Source: an uncultured Anaeroplasmataceae bacterium
GTDB lineage: Bacteria; Bacillota_I; Bacilli_A; Acholeplasmatales; Anaeroplasmataceae
NCBI GenBank assembly: GCA_949840955.1
Contig: CATKXV010000005.1
Coordinates: 62,001 to 126,000, forward strand
DNA: 64,000 nt
Reading direction: 5' to 3'
Below are positions 17,644 through 25,727 of the stretch, piece by piece. Position numbers and translations under genes: made by a program. The notes under the pieces were generated by a model. The model did no database searches, was not told where the DNA came from, and saw only the letters and a program-made list of their open reading frames with translations. How positions within the stretch are numbered: position 1 is the first letter of the stretch; the number at the start of each line of letters is the position of its first letter.

Positions 17644-19627
17644 TAAGGTACTTCCCCTTATAGATTGACTGATAAATATCTTCTGCTAAAAAAGGACAAA
17701 CCGGATATAAAAGCTTTAAATAGAGCAAGCCATGCTTTGCAGTGATGCTATTTTGCCATAAATGCTCCTTGAAAAATGCAATCAACAAAGTTGTATACTG
17801 GCATATATTTTTATCCTGTAAGGCCAGAAGAACACACTCGGTTAGGGTTTGAAAGGAATCCTCTAGCGCATCCTCCTTTACAAAGGGCTTCATATAAAGC
17901 TCTTCTATACTTTTTCTTAAATTTTTGATGCTTGCTAGTTCAGTTTCACTATAAATGAAATCCTGATTGAATGGCTTGCTAAAAAAATACATGCGCATGG
18001 CATCTCCAGAATATTTATCCAATTCCTTTGAAAAATCAAGTAAATTATTATTTGTCTTAGATAGCTTATGATAGTCTTCATCATATACAGGATGGAGTAA
18101 AATTAAATGGTGAAAAAGAGGGGGCAATATGACCCTTTTTTCTTTTTCAATAAAGCATTTAATACATAAAGGAACAAAAACATTCTCATATAATTCATCC
18201 TTAGAAATGGTAAAAAGCTCTATCCCCTTCCACATTTGAAAGCTTCTTATGGCATCCTCAGAGAATATAGAGGTACTTTCTCCAACATTGTCATAAAGTA
18301 TAGCTAAAAAGGGTAATATCCCTGTAGAAAATATATGATTCATACTTCCAGATATCATATTCCCAGGTACATCGATATCTTCGGATAATACAGGTCTAAA
18401 TTTGTTAGATAAAACAAAGGGAAGATACCTTTTTAAGGAGTACAGCTGATCCTCATGATCCACAAAAAAGGGAAGTAAGGCTCCCAGGGAGTCTAAGGAG
18501 GATAAAAGGATTTTATCCTTACTATAATATGATTTAGGCACGGCAATATCTGCCTTTACAAATTGTTCAATAATCAGTTTTCTTCCTTCAGCTAGAGGTA
18601 TCCCATTTAAAAAATCACTTTCAATAAAAACACCATTTTGAACGACATCAATGATAGGTAGCCCTTCCTCCTGAGCCGTAATTCTATCCTTGGGATTTAA
18701 ATAAGGATTCGCAAAATATATCGGACAGTCCTCATTTACACTTAAAAAAATAGGTATTTTTTTTCCTGTCAAAGGATTAATTGCATAGTTTCCTGTAAAT
18801 ACTCCAAAGTCATTGGTATTATCCTCGGATAAATACAATTCTATGGCTGAATATTCCTCATATAAAGTATAGTCTTCAAAATTGATATAATCCGGATGAA
18901 GTAAAATGAAAGAAATTCCACCAATATATTCTGGTTCCTTAAAATTAAACGTCAATTTCGCTCCGTTTGTTGTTGTAAAGCTAATATCTAGACTTTCCTT
19001 TACCTCAAGCATTCCGATGAGTTCTTTTTTTACTTCTTCCTCTGTATTTAATTCTTGAATGCTTTTTAAAATGTCCTCTGTAATCTCTTTTATATCAAAA
19101 TAAAAGCCCTGAATCCGATTTGGATAAAGTGTCTTTTTATAAAAATAGCTGTCTAAAATTTTTTTACCTGCTTTATCCTGATATACATCGATTTGCCCGT
19201 AACGAATAAATTGCCGTTCATAAAATTCTATAAAAGCAAGCTGTAGGGATTCTAAAAAATCCTCATGCTTTAAATCAATTTTCTTCTCCTCATCAATTCC
19301 AATCCCCAAATGAAGCATCTGCTCTTCAAAAACAGAGGATATATCATCATTAATTGTACTGCTTAGTCTTTTATTTTCTAAATAAGAGGTTAATCCCAAA
19401 GAATCAAACCCAAGAGGAAATAAAACGTTATTTCCTATCATTCTTAAATATCTAGAAAAAAAGTCTCCAATCAGTATAGGACGGACATTTCCATCCTGAA
19501 AGCCATATAAATTGGTTTTAGGAAAGCTTGAAAACAGATAGGATTTTGGTTTAATCCGATCCTTTTCCACTCTAAAGTTTTTACTTTTTTTCCATTCGTT
19601 AATCCAGTATTCCCTATCCTTTTTCAA
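17618..19627 (-). CDS. Degenerate leucyl-tRNA synthetase paralogue lacking the HIGH motif
   Basis: 669 residues from a TTG at 19627, chosen because AGGAGGTG ends seven to eight bases before it; the GTG at 19636 overlaps that site. The whole length follows class I LeuRS: IGDFFSRYLRMIGNNVLFPLG matches the segment after HIGH, but the HxGH itself reads QDGN. The editing domain retains GVFTGNYAINPLTGKKIPI, yet the conserved AHDERD region reads YLNPKD. KMSKS is kept as KLSKT. The GGSEHAVGH segment before it is not recognisable. The C-terminal domain of about 70 residues seen in the real LeuRS at 34076 is absent. ATP-dependent aminoacylation is therefore unlikely. The gene lies directly behind acpP, but a terminator separates them. 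It could be a regulator, RNA-binding protein or carrier-protein partner; all are inference. Confidence 0.8.
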   Translation of the reverse strand: MKKDREYWINEWKKSKNFRVEKDRIKPKSYLFSSFPKTNLYGFQDGNVRPILIGDFFSRYLRMIGNNVLFPLGFDSLGLTSYLENKRLSSTINDDISSVFEEQMLHLGIGIDEEKKIDLKHEDFLESLQLAFIEFYERQFIRYGQIDVYQDKAGKKILDSYFYKKTLYPNRIQGFYFDIKEITEDILKSIQELNTEEEVKKELIGMLEVKESLDISFTTTNGAKLTFNFKEPEYIGGISFILLHPDYINFEDYTLYEEYSAIELYLSEDNTNDFGVFTGNYAINPLTGKKIPIFLSVNEDCPIYFANPYLNPKDRITAQEEGLPIIDVVQNGVFIESDFLNGIPLAEGRKLIIEQFVKADIAVPKSYYSKDKILLSSLDSLGALLPFFVDHEDQLYSLKRYLPFVLSNKFRPVLSEDIDVPGNMISGSMNHIFSTGILPFLAILYDNVGESTSIFSEDAIRSFQMWKGIELFTISKDELYENVFVPLCIKCFIEKEKRVILPPLFHHLILLHPVYDEDYHKLSKTNNNLLDFSKELDKYSGDAMRMYFFSKPFNQDFIYSETELASIKNLRKSIEELYMKPFVKEDALEDSFQTLTECVLLALQDKNICQYTTLLIAFFKEHLWQNSITAKHGLLYLKLLYPVCPFLAEDIYQSIYKGKYLISDDGWIL

Positions 19628-19647
19628 AGCCTTCACCTCCTTTTAGA

Positions 19648-19672
19648 AAAGAAAAAGCTGCAATAAGCAGCT
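19648..19672 (-). terminator. Terminator between acpP and the LeuRS-like gene
   Basis: AGCTGC (loop TTATT) GCAGCT followed by TTTTTCTTTT on the minus strand, six bases after the acpP stop codon. The LeuRS-like gene is thus reached only by read-through or its own start. Confidence 0.85.
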
Positions 19673-19677
19673 GATTC

Positions 19678-19911
19678 TTATTTTTTTAATTCTTCAATGT
19701 AAGAAACTAAGTCTCCTACAGTAGAAATTGCCTCAGCCTTAGTATCATCAATTTCTACTCCGAATTCGTCTTCAATATCCATAACGATTTCTACTGCATC
19801 TAAGCTATCTGCACCTAAATCGTCCTTTAATGATGCCTCTAAAGTAACCTTTGCTGCATCTACCTTTAATTCTTTAACTATGATTTCTTGGATTTTTTCA
19901 AAAATTGACAT
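19678..19911 (-). CDS. acpP: Acyl carrier protein
   Basis: 77 residues, acidic, with the phosphopantetheine attachment site [14 protein letters not shown] (Ser in the DSLD motif near residue 36). It carries growing acyl chains in type II fatty acid synthesis. Length and helix pattern are standard. It has a strong own promoter (TTTACA, 17 bases, TATAAT), a GGAGGG ribosome site and its own terminator, consistent with a highly expressed single gene. Its maturation enzyme AcpS is at 56369. It is unusual that no fatty-acid or phospholipid gene is next to it. Confidence 0.97.
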   Translation of the reverse strand: MSIFEKIQEIIVKELKVDAAKVTLEASLKDDLGADSLDAVEIVMDIEDEFGVEIDDTKAEAISTVGDLVSYIEELKK

Positions 19912-19941
19912 TTTAAAATTTCCCTCCTAATTTTTTTTATA

Positions 19942-19970
19942 ATTATACCATTATAATGACAAATTGTAAA
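19942..19970 (-). promoter_or_regulatory. Promoter of acpP
   Basis: On the minus strand TTTACA (19965-19970), a 17-base spacer ending in TGG, then TATAAT (19942-19947): a strong SigA-type promoter with an extended -10, about 30 bases before the acpP start. Confidence 0.85.
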
Positions 19971-19973
19971 TAT

Positions 19974-19998
19974 AAAAACCGTCACTTTATGGTGACGG
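19974..19998 (-). terminator. Terminator of the msmK-type gene
   Basis: CCGTCAC (loop CATAAA) GTGACGG followed by TTTTTA on the minus strand, ten bases after the ABC ATPase stop codon. Confidence 0.9.
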
Positions 19999-20007
19999 AA
20001 ATTATTT

Positions 20008-21114
20008 TTATAAAACAGCCTTTTCAGTTTCTACATCAAATACATGACAATGATTCATATCAAAGGCAAGCTTTACCGTAGAGCCTTTAACCAAATCATC
20101 TCTTGCTGGTACAGAAGCTATAATAGAATCATTTCCAATAGATGCATATATATTCGTTTCAGCTCCTAATAGCTCTGCCACATCAACCGTTACGCTGATG
20201 GTTGAATCTGGATAAGTTTCAAGAACAACAGGATCATCATGAATATCCTCAGGACGAATTCCTAAAATAACATCCTTCTCTAAATAATTTGCTTCCTTAA
20301 GAACGGCTACCTTTCCTTCAGGGATTAAAACCTTTTGAGAGCCATCAGCTGAAGTAAACATTCCCTTTCTATCAACCTTACCATGGATAAAGTTCATTGG
20401 AGGTGTTCCAATAAATCCACCTACGAATACATTTGCTGGATGCTCATAAATTTCCTTTGGTGTACCTACTTGCTGAACTCGACCATCACGCATTACAACG
20501 ATACGAGAAGCCATGGTCATAGCCTCAATTTGGTCATGGGTTACATAAATGGTTGTAGAGCCTAAATTCCGATGAAGCTTCGTTAATTCACCACGCATTG
20601 TAACACGTAGCTTTGCGTCTAGATTGGATAGTGGCTCGTCCATTAAGAATACCTTTGCATTACGAACAATAGCTCTACCTAATGCAACACGCTGATTTTG
20701 TCCACCAGAAAGCTGACGAGGGAAACGATCTAAGAATTTCTCTAGACCTAAAATTTTAGCCGCTGCATCAACTCTTTCTTTAATTTCTTCTCTTGGAACA
20801 CGACGTAGCTGTAAAGCAAATGCCATATTATTGTATACTGTCATATGTGGATATAATGCATAAGACTGGAATACCATCGCAATTCCTCTATCCTTAGGGT
20901 TGACATTATTCATTAATTCATCATCAATATACAATTCACCACTTGAAATATCCTCTAGACCTGCAATCATACGTAAGGTGGTTGATTTTCCACATCCAGA
21001 TGGACCAACGAAAACGATAAACTCCTTATCGTTTATATCCAAATTGAAATCAAATACTGCCTGAACACCATTTGGATAAATTTTATTAATATCCTTTAAT
21101 TTTAAAGTTGCCAT
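20008..21114 (-). CDS. MsmK/UgpC-type ABC transporter ATP-binding protein for sugars
   Basis: 368 residues. Walker A GPSGCGKST (about 37-45), Q-loop in VFQSYALYPHMTV, signature LSGGQNQRVALGRA, Walker B VFLMDEPLSNLDAKLR and the switch histidine THDQIEAMTMA are all intact. The C-terminal 130 residues form the OB-fold/TOBE regulatory domain typical of MalK, MsmK and UgpC. It powers uptake of oligosaccharides or glycerol-3-phosphate. No permease or binding protein is nearby, so it is probably a shared ATPase serving several distant sugar importers, as known for MsmK. It has its own terminator, and a 15-bp palindrome lies upstream. Confidence 0.9.
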   Translation of the reverse strand: MATLKLKDINKIYPNGVQAVFDFNLDINDKEFIVFVGPSGCGKSTTLRMIAGLEDISSGELYIDDELMNNVNPKDRGIAMVFQSYALYPHMTVYNNMAFALQLRRVPREEIKERVDAAAKILGLEKFLDRFPRQLSGGQNQRVALGRAIVRNAKVFLMDEPLSNLDAKLRVTMRGELTKLHRNLGSTTIYVTHDQIEAMTMASRIVVMRDGRVQQVGTPKEIYEHPANVFVGGFIGTPPMNFIHGKVDRKGMFTSADGSQKVLIPEGKVAVLKEANYLEKDVILGIRPEDIHDDPVVLETYPDSTISVTVDVAELLGAETNIYASIGNDSIIASVPARDDLVKGSTVKLAFDMNHCHVFDVETEKAVL

Positions 21115-21139
21115 AATTTATTCCTCCTTAATTATTTAT

Positions 21140-21183
21140 ATTATAGCGTTTTCATACCATAAAAACTATGTGCAAATTGCACA
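21140..21183 (-). promoter_or_regulatory. msmK-type promoter region with a 15-bp palindrome
   Basis: TATAAT (21140-21145 on the minus strand) lies 26 bases before the msmK-type start. Just upstream of where the -35 would be is the perfect palindrome TGTGCAAATTGCACA (21169-21183), which could be an operator. The -35 itself is weak, fitting an activated or regulated promoter. Confidence 0.5.
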
Positions 21184-21206
21184 AAAAAAGCCTTTATCAG
21201 GCCTTT
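21184..21206 (-). terminator. Probable terminator of the PucR-type gene
   Basis: AAAGGCC and GGCTTT pair with a bulge and are followed by seven T residues on the minus strand; the stem includes the stop codon of the gene at 21197. Confidence 0.55.
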
Positions 21207-21742
21207 AATAAATAGATAAGTAAATACAGATCATGGAACCTTTTCAGATCAAATCCCCTAAGCTCATTGAAGCGATCTATCTTATATAACAGGGTATTTC
21301 TATGCATAAACAATTGATTGGAGGCCTTTGATACATTTAAATCCTGGTCTGCCATGGCATAAATGATATTTTCATTCAGCCCCAATCCGTCTGTAATAAA
21401 ATGGAAAACCTCATTTTTTACTTTTCGGCTTGTAATCTGAGGGATAATGCTTTTCAGGCTATAATGACCATAAGGCAGATGCGCCATAGAATCTTCGATC
21501 ATTGCTACTTCCTTATAAGACCGTTCAGTTCCAGTTTGATAATAGCTGATTAAGGTATTTAAATCTTCTTCTAGGGATTTGATGGTTGCCTCAAATTCTG
21601 TTTCCTCTATGGCACTATGCTTTATAATGAAGTAATTCTCTTTTTCTTTTATTTCTATGCTGTTGCCTAAAAGCATCCGTAGAACATCAAGAATATAAGG
21701 AAAAATCTCTTTTGCTGCTTTTATAATACTATATTGCTTCAT
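21197..21742 (-). CDS. PucR/CdaR-type helix-turn-helix regulator without sensor domain
   Basis: 181 residues. The C-terminal 60 residues (DLNVSKASNQLFMHRNTLLYKIDRF near 135-159) match the PucR C-terminal helix-turn-helix, which binds DNA in regulators of purine, sugar diacid and other catabolic genes. The usual long N-terminal sensor or GGDEF-like domain is missing, and the N-terminal 120 residues are short and not recognised. It ends just upstream of the msmK-type gene on the same strand and starts four bases after the RDD gene's stop, so it is the last gene of that unit. Control of the msmK-type promoter is a plausible guess. Confidence 0.7.
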   Translation of the reverse strand: MKQYSIIKAAKEIFPYILDVLRMLLGNSIEIKEKENYFIIKHSAIEETEFEATIKSLEEDLNTLISYYQTGTERSYKEVAMIEDSMAHLPYGHYSLKSIIPQITSRKVKNEVFHFITDGLGLNENIIYAMADQDLNVSKASNQLFMHRNTLLYKIDRFNELRGFDLKRFHDLYLLIYLLKA

Positions 21743-21745
21743 ATA

Positions 21746-22387
21746 CTAAAACACCTTATATTCTGAATCATCCTCTGATGTACCCTCATAAGGAGTCTCC
21801 TCTGCCTCTTCAACTACCGCATCCATATAATCTCTTTGGGGCTCTTCATAAACTTCCTTTTCAGAGCTGAAATAAACAGAATCCACTAATCTTGTTTTAG
21901 CCATCATATCGGATAACGATCTGCCTGAGGTAGCACTAAAATACCAATATAATAACGGGAAAACCAAAAATCCAGATAACAAATTTAAAAATATATAGCC
22001 GCCAACCATTTCTCTTAATAGCAAATGAGTAAGCTGCGCCTTTTCCTCATGGATGGTAACAACCTTGATATGCATCATCCATCTTTCCAGGGTTTGCTTT
22101 TCCCAAAAATAGGGAAGAACAACCAAATACAATACATAGATTGGGATTTGAATCAGCATCATAATTCCCAATACCTTTATAGCACTTTTCATGACTTCAG
22201 TTAGAACTCCTAAATCCTCTGGTATTGCTCCCTGCATGGCATCCTTATAAAAATCAAGTAATGCTGTCATATGGACATCGTACGCAGGAATCAGGCTTAA
22301 AATAAGACTGACAAGAATTTGTATCAGCATAAAGTCTACGAGATAAGCTAAGAATCTTTGAGTCGTTCTGGCATTTATATATTTCAT
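21746..22387 (-). CDS. RDD family membrane protein
   Basis: 213 residues. It begins with RTTQRFLAYLVDFMLIQ, the RDD-type first membrane helix with Arg and Asp, and has two further membrane segments at about 70-95 and 120-150. The C-terminus is a strongly acidic cytoplasmic tail (about 175-213). RDD proteins are small membrane proteins of mostly unknown role; some have been linked to ion transport. The PucR-type gene follows after four bases. Confidence 0.75.
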   Translation of the reverse strand: MKYINARTTQRFLAYLVDFMLIQILVSLILSLIPAYDVHMTALLDFYKDAMQGAIPEDLGVLTEVMKSAIKVLGIMMLIQIPIYVLYLVVLPYFWEKQTLERWMMHIKVVTIHEEKAQLTHLLLREMVGGYIFLNLLSGFLVFPLLYWYFSATSGRSLSDMMAKTRLVDSVYFSSEKEVYEEPQRDYMDAVVEEAEETPYEGTSEDDSEYKVF

Positions 22388-22426
22388 AAATAAGCGCCTC
22401 CTTAAGGTTTATTATATCATATTTCT

Positions 22427-23416
22427 TTACTTATTTATATCGTTTTTTAATAAGAAATGGGAATTCGGGTAGCTTTTTTTAGGCTCAGATAAACAGAATT
22501 TTAAGGAATCCTTAAAAACCTGATTGAAATCTGTAAACAGATACATAGAAAGAGCTCCTGGTGTTGTGTTAATTTCATTGACATAAATTACATCATTAAT
22601 TAAGAAAAAATCAATTCGTATAATACCACTTGCATGAATGAGCTGGTATACCTTTCTTGCGATTTTAGCAAATTCATCATATTTTTCATGCTCAATAATG
22701 CTTTGATGAATGACCTTAAAGGAATCACTATATTTATTTTCAAAGGAAAATATCTCATCCTTTTTATTGATTTTTTCCAGATTGGATAAAGTTGTTTCAT
22801 TGAGCGCTAAATTAAATTCCTCCAAAGCCTCATAATATGGCTCAAGAATAACCTCCTTTGTAAATCCAAAGGCCTCAGCAAGCTTAGAGGAAAGCTCCTC
22901 ATGACTCATAGCAATTTGAATACCAATGGATGAGCCTCCATAAATAGGCTTAATGATACAAGGAGTAAAAGGAACCTTTTTATTTTTCAAAAAATCATCA
23001 TAGGTATACAATACCGTTTTCACCATTTTAATGCCATTTTTAGCTAAATATAAATAGCTACGATATTTATCAATAGATAGGGCTCCTGCGAACATATCAC
23101 ATCCAAGATATCGAATTCCATGGATTCTAGCAAATGCTGAGGCAAGACCATCCTCGCCATTTTCCCCATGCATTGCTCCAACAATCACATCTAGCTTGAG
23201 CTTCTCTAATTTCAGTTTTTTCAATTTTTTCGTATTTCCCAGCTTAAAATCACTTAGCTTCATCCGATCTGCATTGAAGAATTGTCCCTTCAAATCAACA
23301 AATACAAGATGAATCTCATATTCTCTTTCGATTTTTTTCTTTACTTGATAGGCTGTAATTATCGAAATTTCATGCTCATAGCTTGCGCCTCCAAAAATTA
23401 TTCCTAATCTCATCAT
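22427..23416 (-). CDS. D-alanine-D-alanine ligase family ATP-grasp protein
   Basis: 329 residues. It starts with IIFGGASYEHEIS, the Ddl opening with the conserved Glu and His. It has MHGENGEDG, DKYRSYLYL, the ATP-grasp segment CIIKPIYGGSSIGIQ and the metal-binding end YVNEINTTPGALS. Ddl enzymes join two D-alanines for peptidoglycan. The gene overlaps the MurF-like gene by four bases, so the two products probably act in one pathway on a D-alanyl dipeptide or a variant of it. Whether this is the cell's main Ddl cannot be decided from the window. Confidence 0.85.
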   Translation of the reverse strand: MMRLGIIFGGASYEHEISIITAYQVKKKIEREYEIHLVFVDLKGQFFNADRMKLSDFKLGNTKKLKKLKLEKLKLDVIVGAMHGENGEDGLASAFARIHGIRYLGCDMFAGALSIDKYRSYLYLAKNGIKMVKTVLYTYDDFLKNKKVPFTPCIIKPIYGGSSIGIQIAMSHEELSSKLAEAFGFTKEVILEPYYEALEEFNLALNETTLSNLEKINKKDEIFSFENKYSDSFKVIHQSIIEHEKYDEFAKIARKVYQLIHASGIIRIDFFLINDVIYVNEINTTPGALSMYLFTDFNQVFKDSLKFCLSEPKKSYPNSHFLLKNDINK

Positions 23417-24894
23417 ATCAACCCCACTCTATATAAATCCGGTACATCATTTTCTATCAGCAGCATACTATCCTTATAAATGCCTGTTAATGTTAAAAAC
23501 AAGTGATATCCCTCCATAAAATTCCTTACCAAGTAAACCTCCATATTATAGCTCTTCAGCTTCCTATATAGAACATTTGTCTGAAAATATCCTATTAAGA
23601 TGATAATATCTGAGCTACAAACAATATAATCCACCAAATTTGAGAATAATTCCTTTTTGTATTTCCCCAGCTCTACCATGCCTGGAGTAAGTAAAACTCT
23701 TTTATTTGGATGGCCTTTTAAAATGTTTAGGGCTTCAATAAAGCCTTCATAATTGCTATTAAACGAATCATCCAGTAAAGTATAGGTATTCATTTTCTTT
23801 AGCTCTAAACGATTCTTTTCTGTCCTAAAGGATAATGCTCCTCTTTTTAGAACCTCTATATCATAGCCCTGCTCATAAAGATAGGCTAAAATTCCTGTTA
23901 AATTTAAAATCTGATGCTTTCCTGTTAAATTCGTTTTTATATGAATCAGCTTCTGATCCTCTATGAAAAAATCAAATTCCTGGTGTTCTATATTTCTTGC
24001 TTGATATTTTCCATGCTGCAAGCCATAGCTAATAATATGAAGCTTTTTATCAACCTCATATTCTCTAATATAGCTACAGTCATAATTTAAAACAGCTATT
24101 TCTGCTCCCTGTAAAAGACTCATCTTTTCATGAATAATATTTTCTAAATTTCCAAAGGTATCCACATGCATATAGCCAATTCCTGTAACAAAGGCTACCC
24201 TAGGCATAGCAATTTCCTTTAATTTTTTTATATCCCTTTTATGGCTTGCACCAAATTCTAAAACAATGGAATCATAAATCGATAAATCTGCACAATCGTT
24301 GATAAATTTAGATATACCTAATTCTGTATTATAGCTTTTTGGGGTAGTAATCGAATTGGCAAATAAATTCAATGCTTGATTTAATAGTACCTTAGTAGAG
24401 GTTTTCCCATAGGAGCCTGTGATGGCTATGATCTTACCTGAATACGTATTGAATTTCTGCCTAGCACGCTTCAGATAGGGATAATTGATTAGCCTTGCTA
24501 TAAGACGTTCTATCAATAAAATTGGAAGAATGGTAAATTCAAAAAAGACAAGTAGGATAGGACCAGCATAGGGAATAAAGACAATCCCCATATAGAAAAG
24601 ACTCAATATGATAATTCGAATGATTCTTCTTGTAAATTTTAGCCGCATTCTACAGAAAAAATAGAATAAGGCAAACAAGCAAAGATAGATGCTACACAAT
24701 AATACAACAATAAATTCATTATGAATCATTCCTAAAATTAAAACAATAAAAGGAAATAAATCATAAAAAAGAATATTGATAAGAAAATGCTTCAGATATA
24801 GCTTAAATTGGTAATGTGCCTGTTGATAGATATTGAGTATTAAATAAAGCTTACAAAGAGCATATATACAAATACTAATGATCACTCTTATCAC
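23413..24894 (-). CDS. Membrane-anchored Mur ligase (MurF-like)
   Basis: 493 residues. About 130 N-terminal residues contain four to five hydrophobic helices, which ordinary soluble MurF enzymes do not have. The Mur ligase body follows with the ATP-binding loop GSYGKTSTK near 159, TTPKSYNTELGIS (MurF-like substrate region), the LEFGASHKRDI segment, and a C-terminal domain with LLDDSFNSNYEG. MurF adds D-Ala-D-Ala to the UDP-muramyl tripeptide; this protein is a membrane-bound relative. It overlaps the hydrolase gene upstream by 20 bases and the Ddl-like gene downstream by four, a tightly coupled unit. The exact substrate is unknown. Confidence 0.8.
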   Translation of the reverse strand: MIRVIISICIYALCKLYLILNIYQQAHYQFKLYLKHFLINILFYDLFPFIVLILGMIHNEFIVVLLCSIYLCLFALFYFFCRMRLKFTRRIIRIIILSLFYMGIVFIPYAGPILLVFFEFTILPILLIERLIARLINYPYLKRARQKFNTYSGKIIAITGSYGKTSTKVLLNQALNLFANSITTPKSYNTELGISKFINDCADLSIYDSIVLEFGASHKRDIKKLKEIAMPRVAFVTGIGYMHVDTFGNLENIIHEKMSLLQGAEIAVLNYDCSYIREYEVDKKLHIISYGLQHGKYQARNIEHQEFDFFIEDQKLIHIKTNLTGKHQILNLTGILAYLYEQGYDIEVLKRGALSFRTEKNRLELKKMNTYTLLDDSFNSNYEGFIEALNILKGHPNKRVLLTPGMVELGKYKKELFSNLVDYIVCSSDIIILIGYFQTNVLYRKLKSYNMEVYLVRNFMEGYHLFLTLTGIYKDSMLLIENDVPDLYRVGLI

Positions 24895-25600
24895 CTAAAA
24901 GGAAGCTCATAATGATTATAGAGCAAATACTTAATCGTTCAATATAAGGAAAATGGCCACATTCCTCCAATTCAACCAGTTCAGAATTATGGATATTTTC
25001 TTTAATCTGATATCCTAATTTTAAGGGCGTGACTGTATCATTTTTTCCATAGATTAATAATGTAGGAGCTACAATACGCTTTAGCTCTTCTTTCAAATCT
25101 GTATTCACCGCTTTTACAAGCATAATACGACGAACATTATCTGCGCTCTGATAGTCCTTAGAGCCCATTTTAATAGGTACATGACATTTCTTTAGAACCT
25201 TATATACTCTCATTTTAAATCTCTTTGAAAGCCTTAGCTTTTGCTTGATTCCTGCTGAGGATATAAGAATAAGCTTTTCTACTGCATATTTTGATGCATA
25301 ACAGATAGCAATTCTACCTCCATAGGAATGAGATATAAGGATTGGTGCCTCTAAATTTAATTTAATTACAAAATCATGAATTAATTCTGCAACCTCCTCT
25401 ATGCCCAATGGAACACCTATGCTGGATTCTCCAAAGCCTGGCAAGTCTATACTATATACCTTAAAATCACTACTTAATGTTTTTGAAAGCTTTGTAAATG
25501 TCAAAAGCGAGGCTCCCCATCCATGGAGTAAAATGAGATCCTTCCCCTCCCCTACAACCTCATAATGTATTTTTAAATGATTTATATCTATAAAAATAAT
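24875..25600 (-). CDS. Alpha/beta hydrolase with a non-AUG start
   Basis: About 241 residues if translation begins at the ATT at 25600. The frame includes the expected N-terminal strands and the oxyanion motif LLHGWG, then SIDLPGFGES, the nucleophile elbow SHSYGG, the acid near YGKNDTVTP and the catalytic His in CGHFPYIE. An in-frame stop lies at 25610-25612, and between it and the TTG at 25504 no ATG, GTG or TTG occurs. The TTG start would delete the first strands and the HGWG motif. A GGTTGGTG site precedes the ATT codons at 25600 and 25597, so an AUU or AUA start is likely. The substrate is unknown. It overlaps the MurF-like gene by 20 bases. Confidence 0.75.
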   Translation of the reverse strand: MIFIDINHLKIHYEVVGEGKDLILLHGWGASLLTFTKLSKTLSSDFKVYSIDLPGFGESSIGVPLGIEEVAELIHDFVIKLNLEAPILISHSYGGRIAICYASKYAVEKLILISSAGIKQKLRLSKRFKMRVYKVLKKCHVPIKMGSKDYQSADNVRRIMLVKAVNTDLKEELKRIVAPTLLIYGKNDTVTPLKLGYQIKENIHNSELVELEECGHFPYIERLSICSIIIMSFLLGDKSDH

Positions 25601-25727
25601 ATCACCAACCTATAGTAAATATATGGATTCTAAAAATATTTTATGAATTGAAATCCATGATATTTTACTTTCATCTTTATTTCATTTATAGAAAATGCTA
25701 TAATGATTTTGTTAAAGAGGGAAGTCT

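Noticed and set aside
17618-19627. LeuRS-like gene as a pseudogene
   Set aside because: The frame of 669 codons is uninterrupted and has an excellent ribosome site, so decay is unlikely despite the lost motifs.
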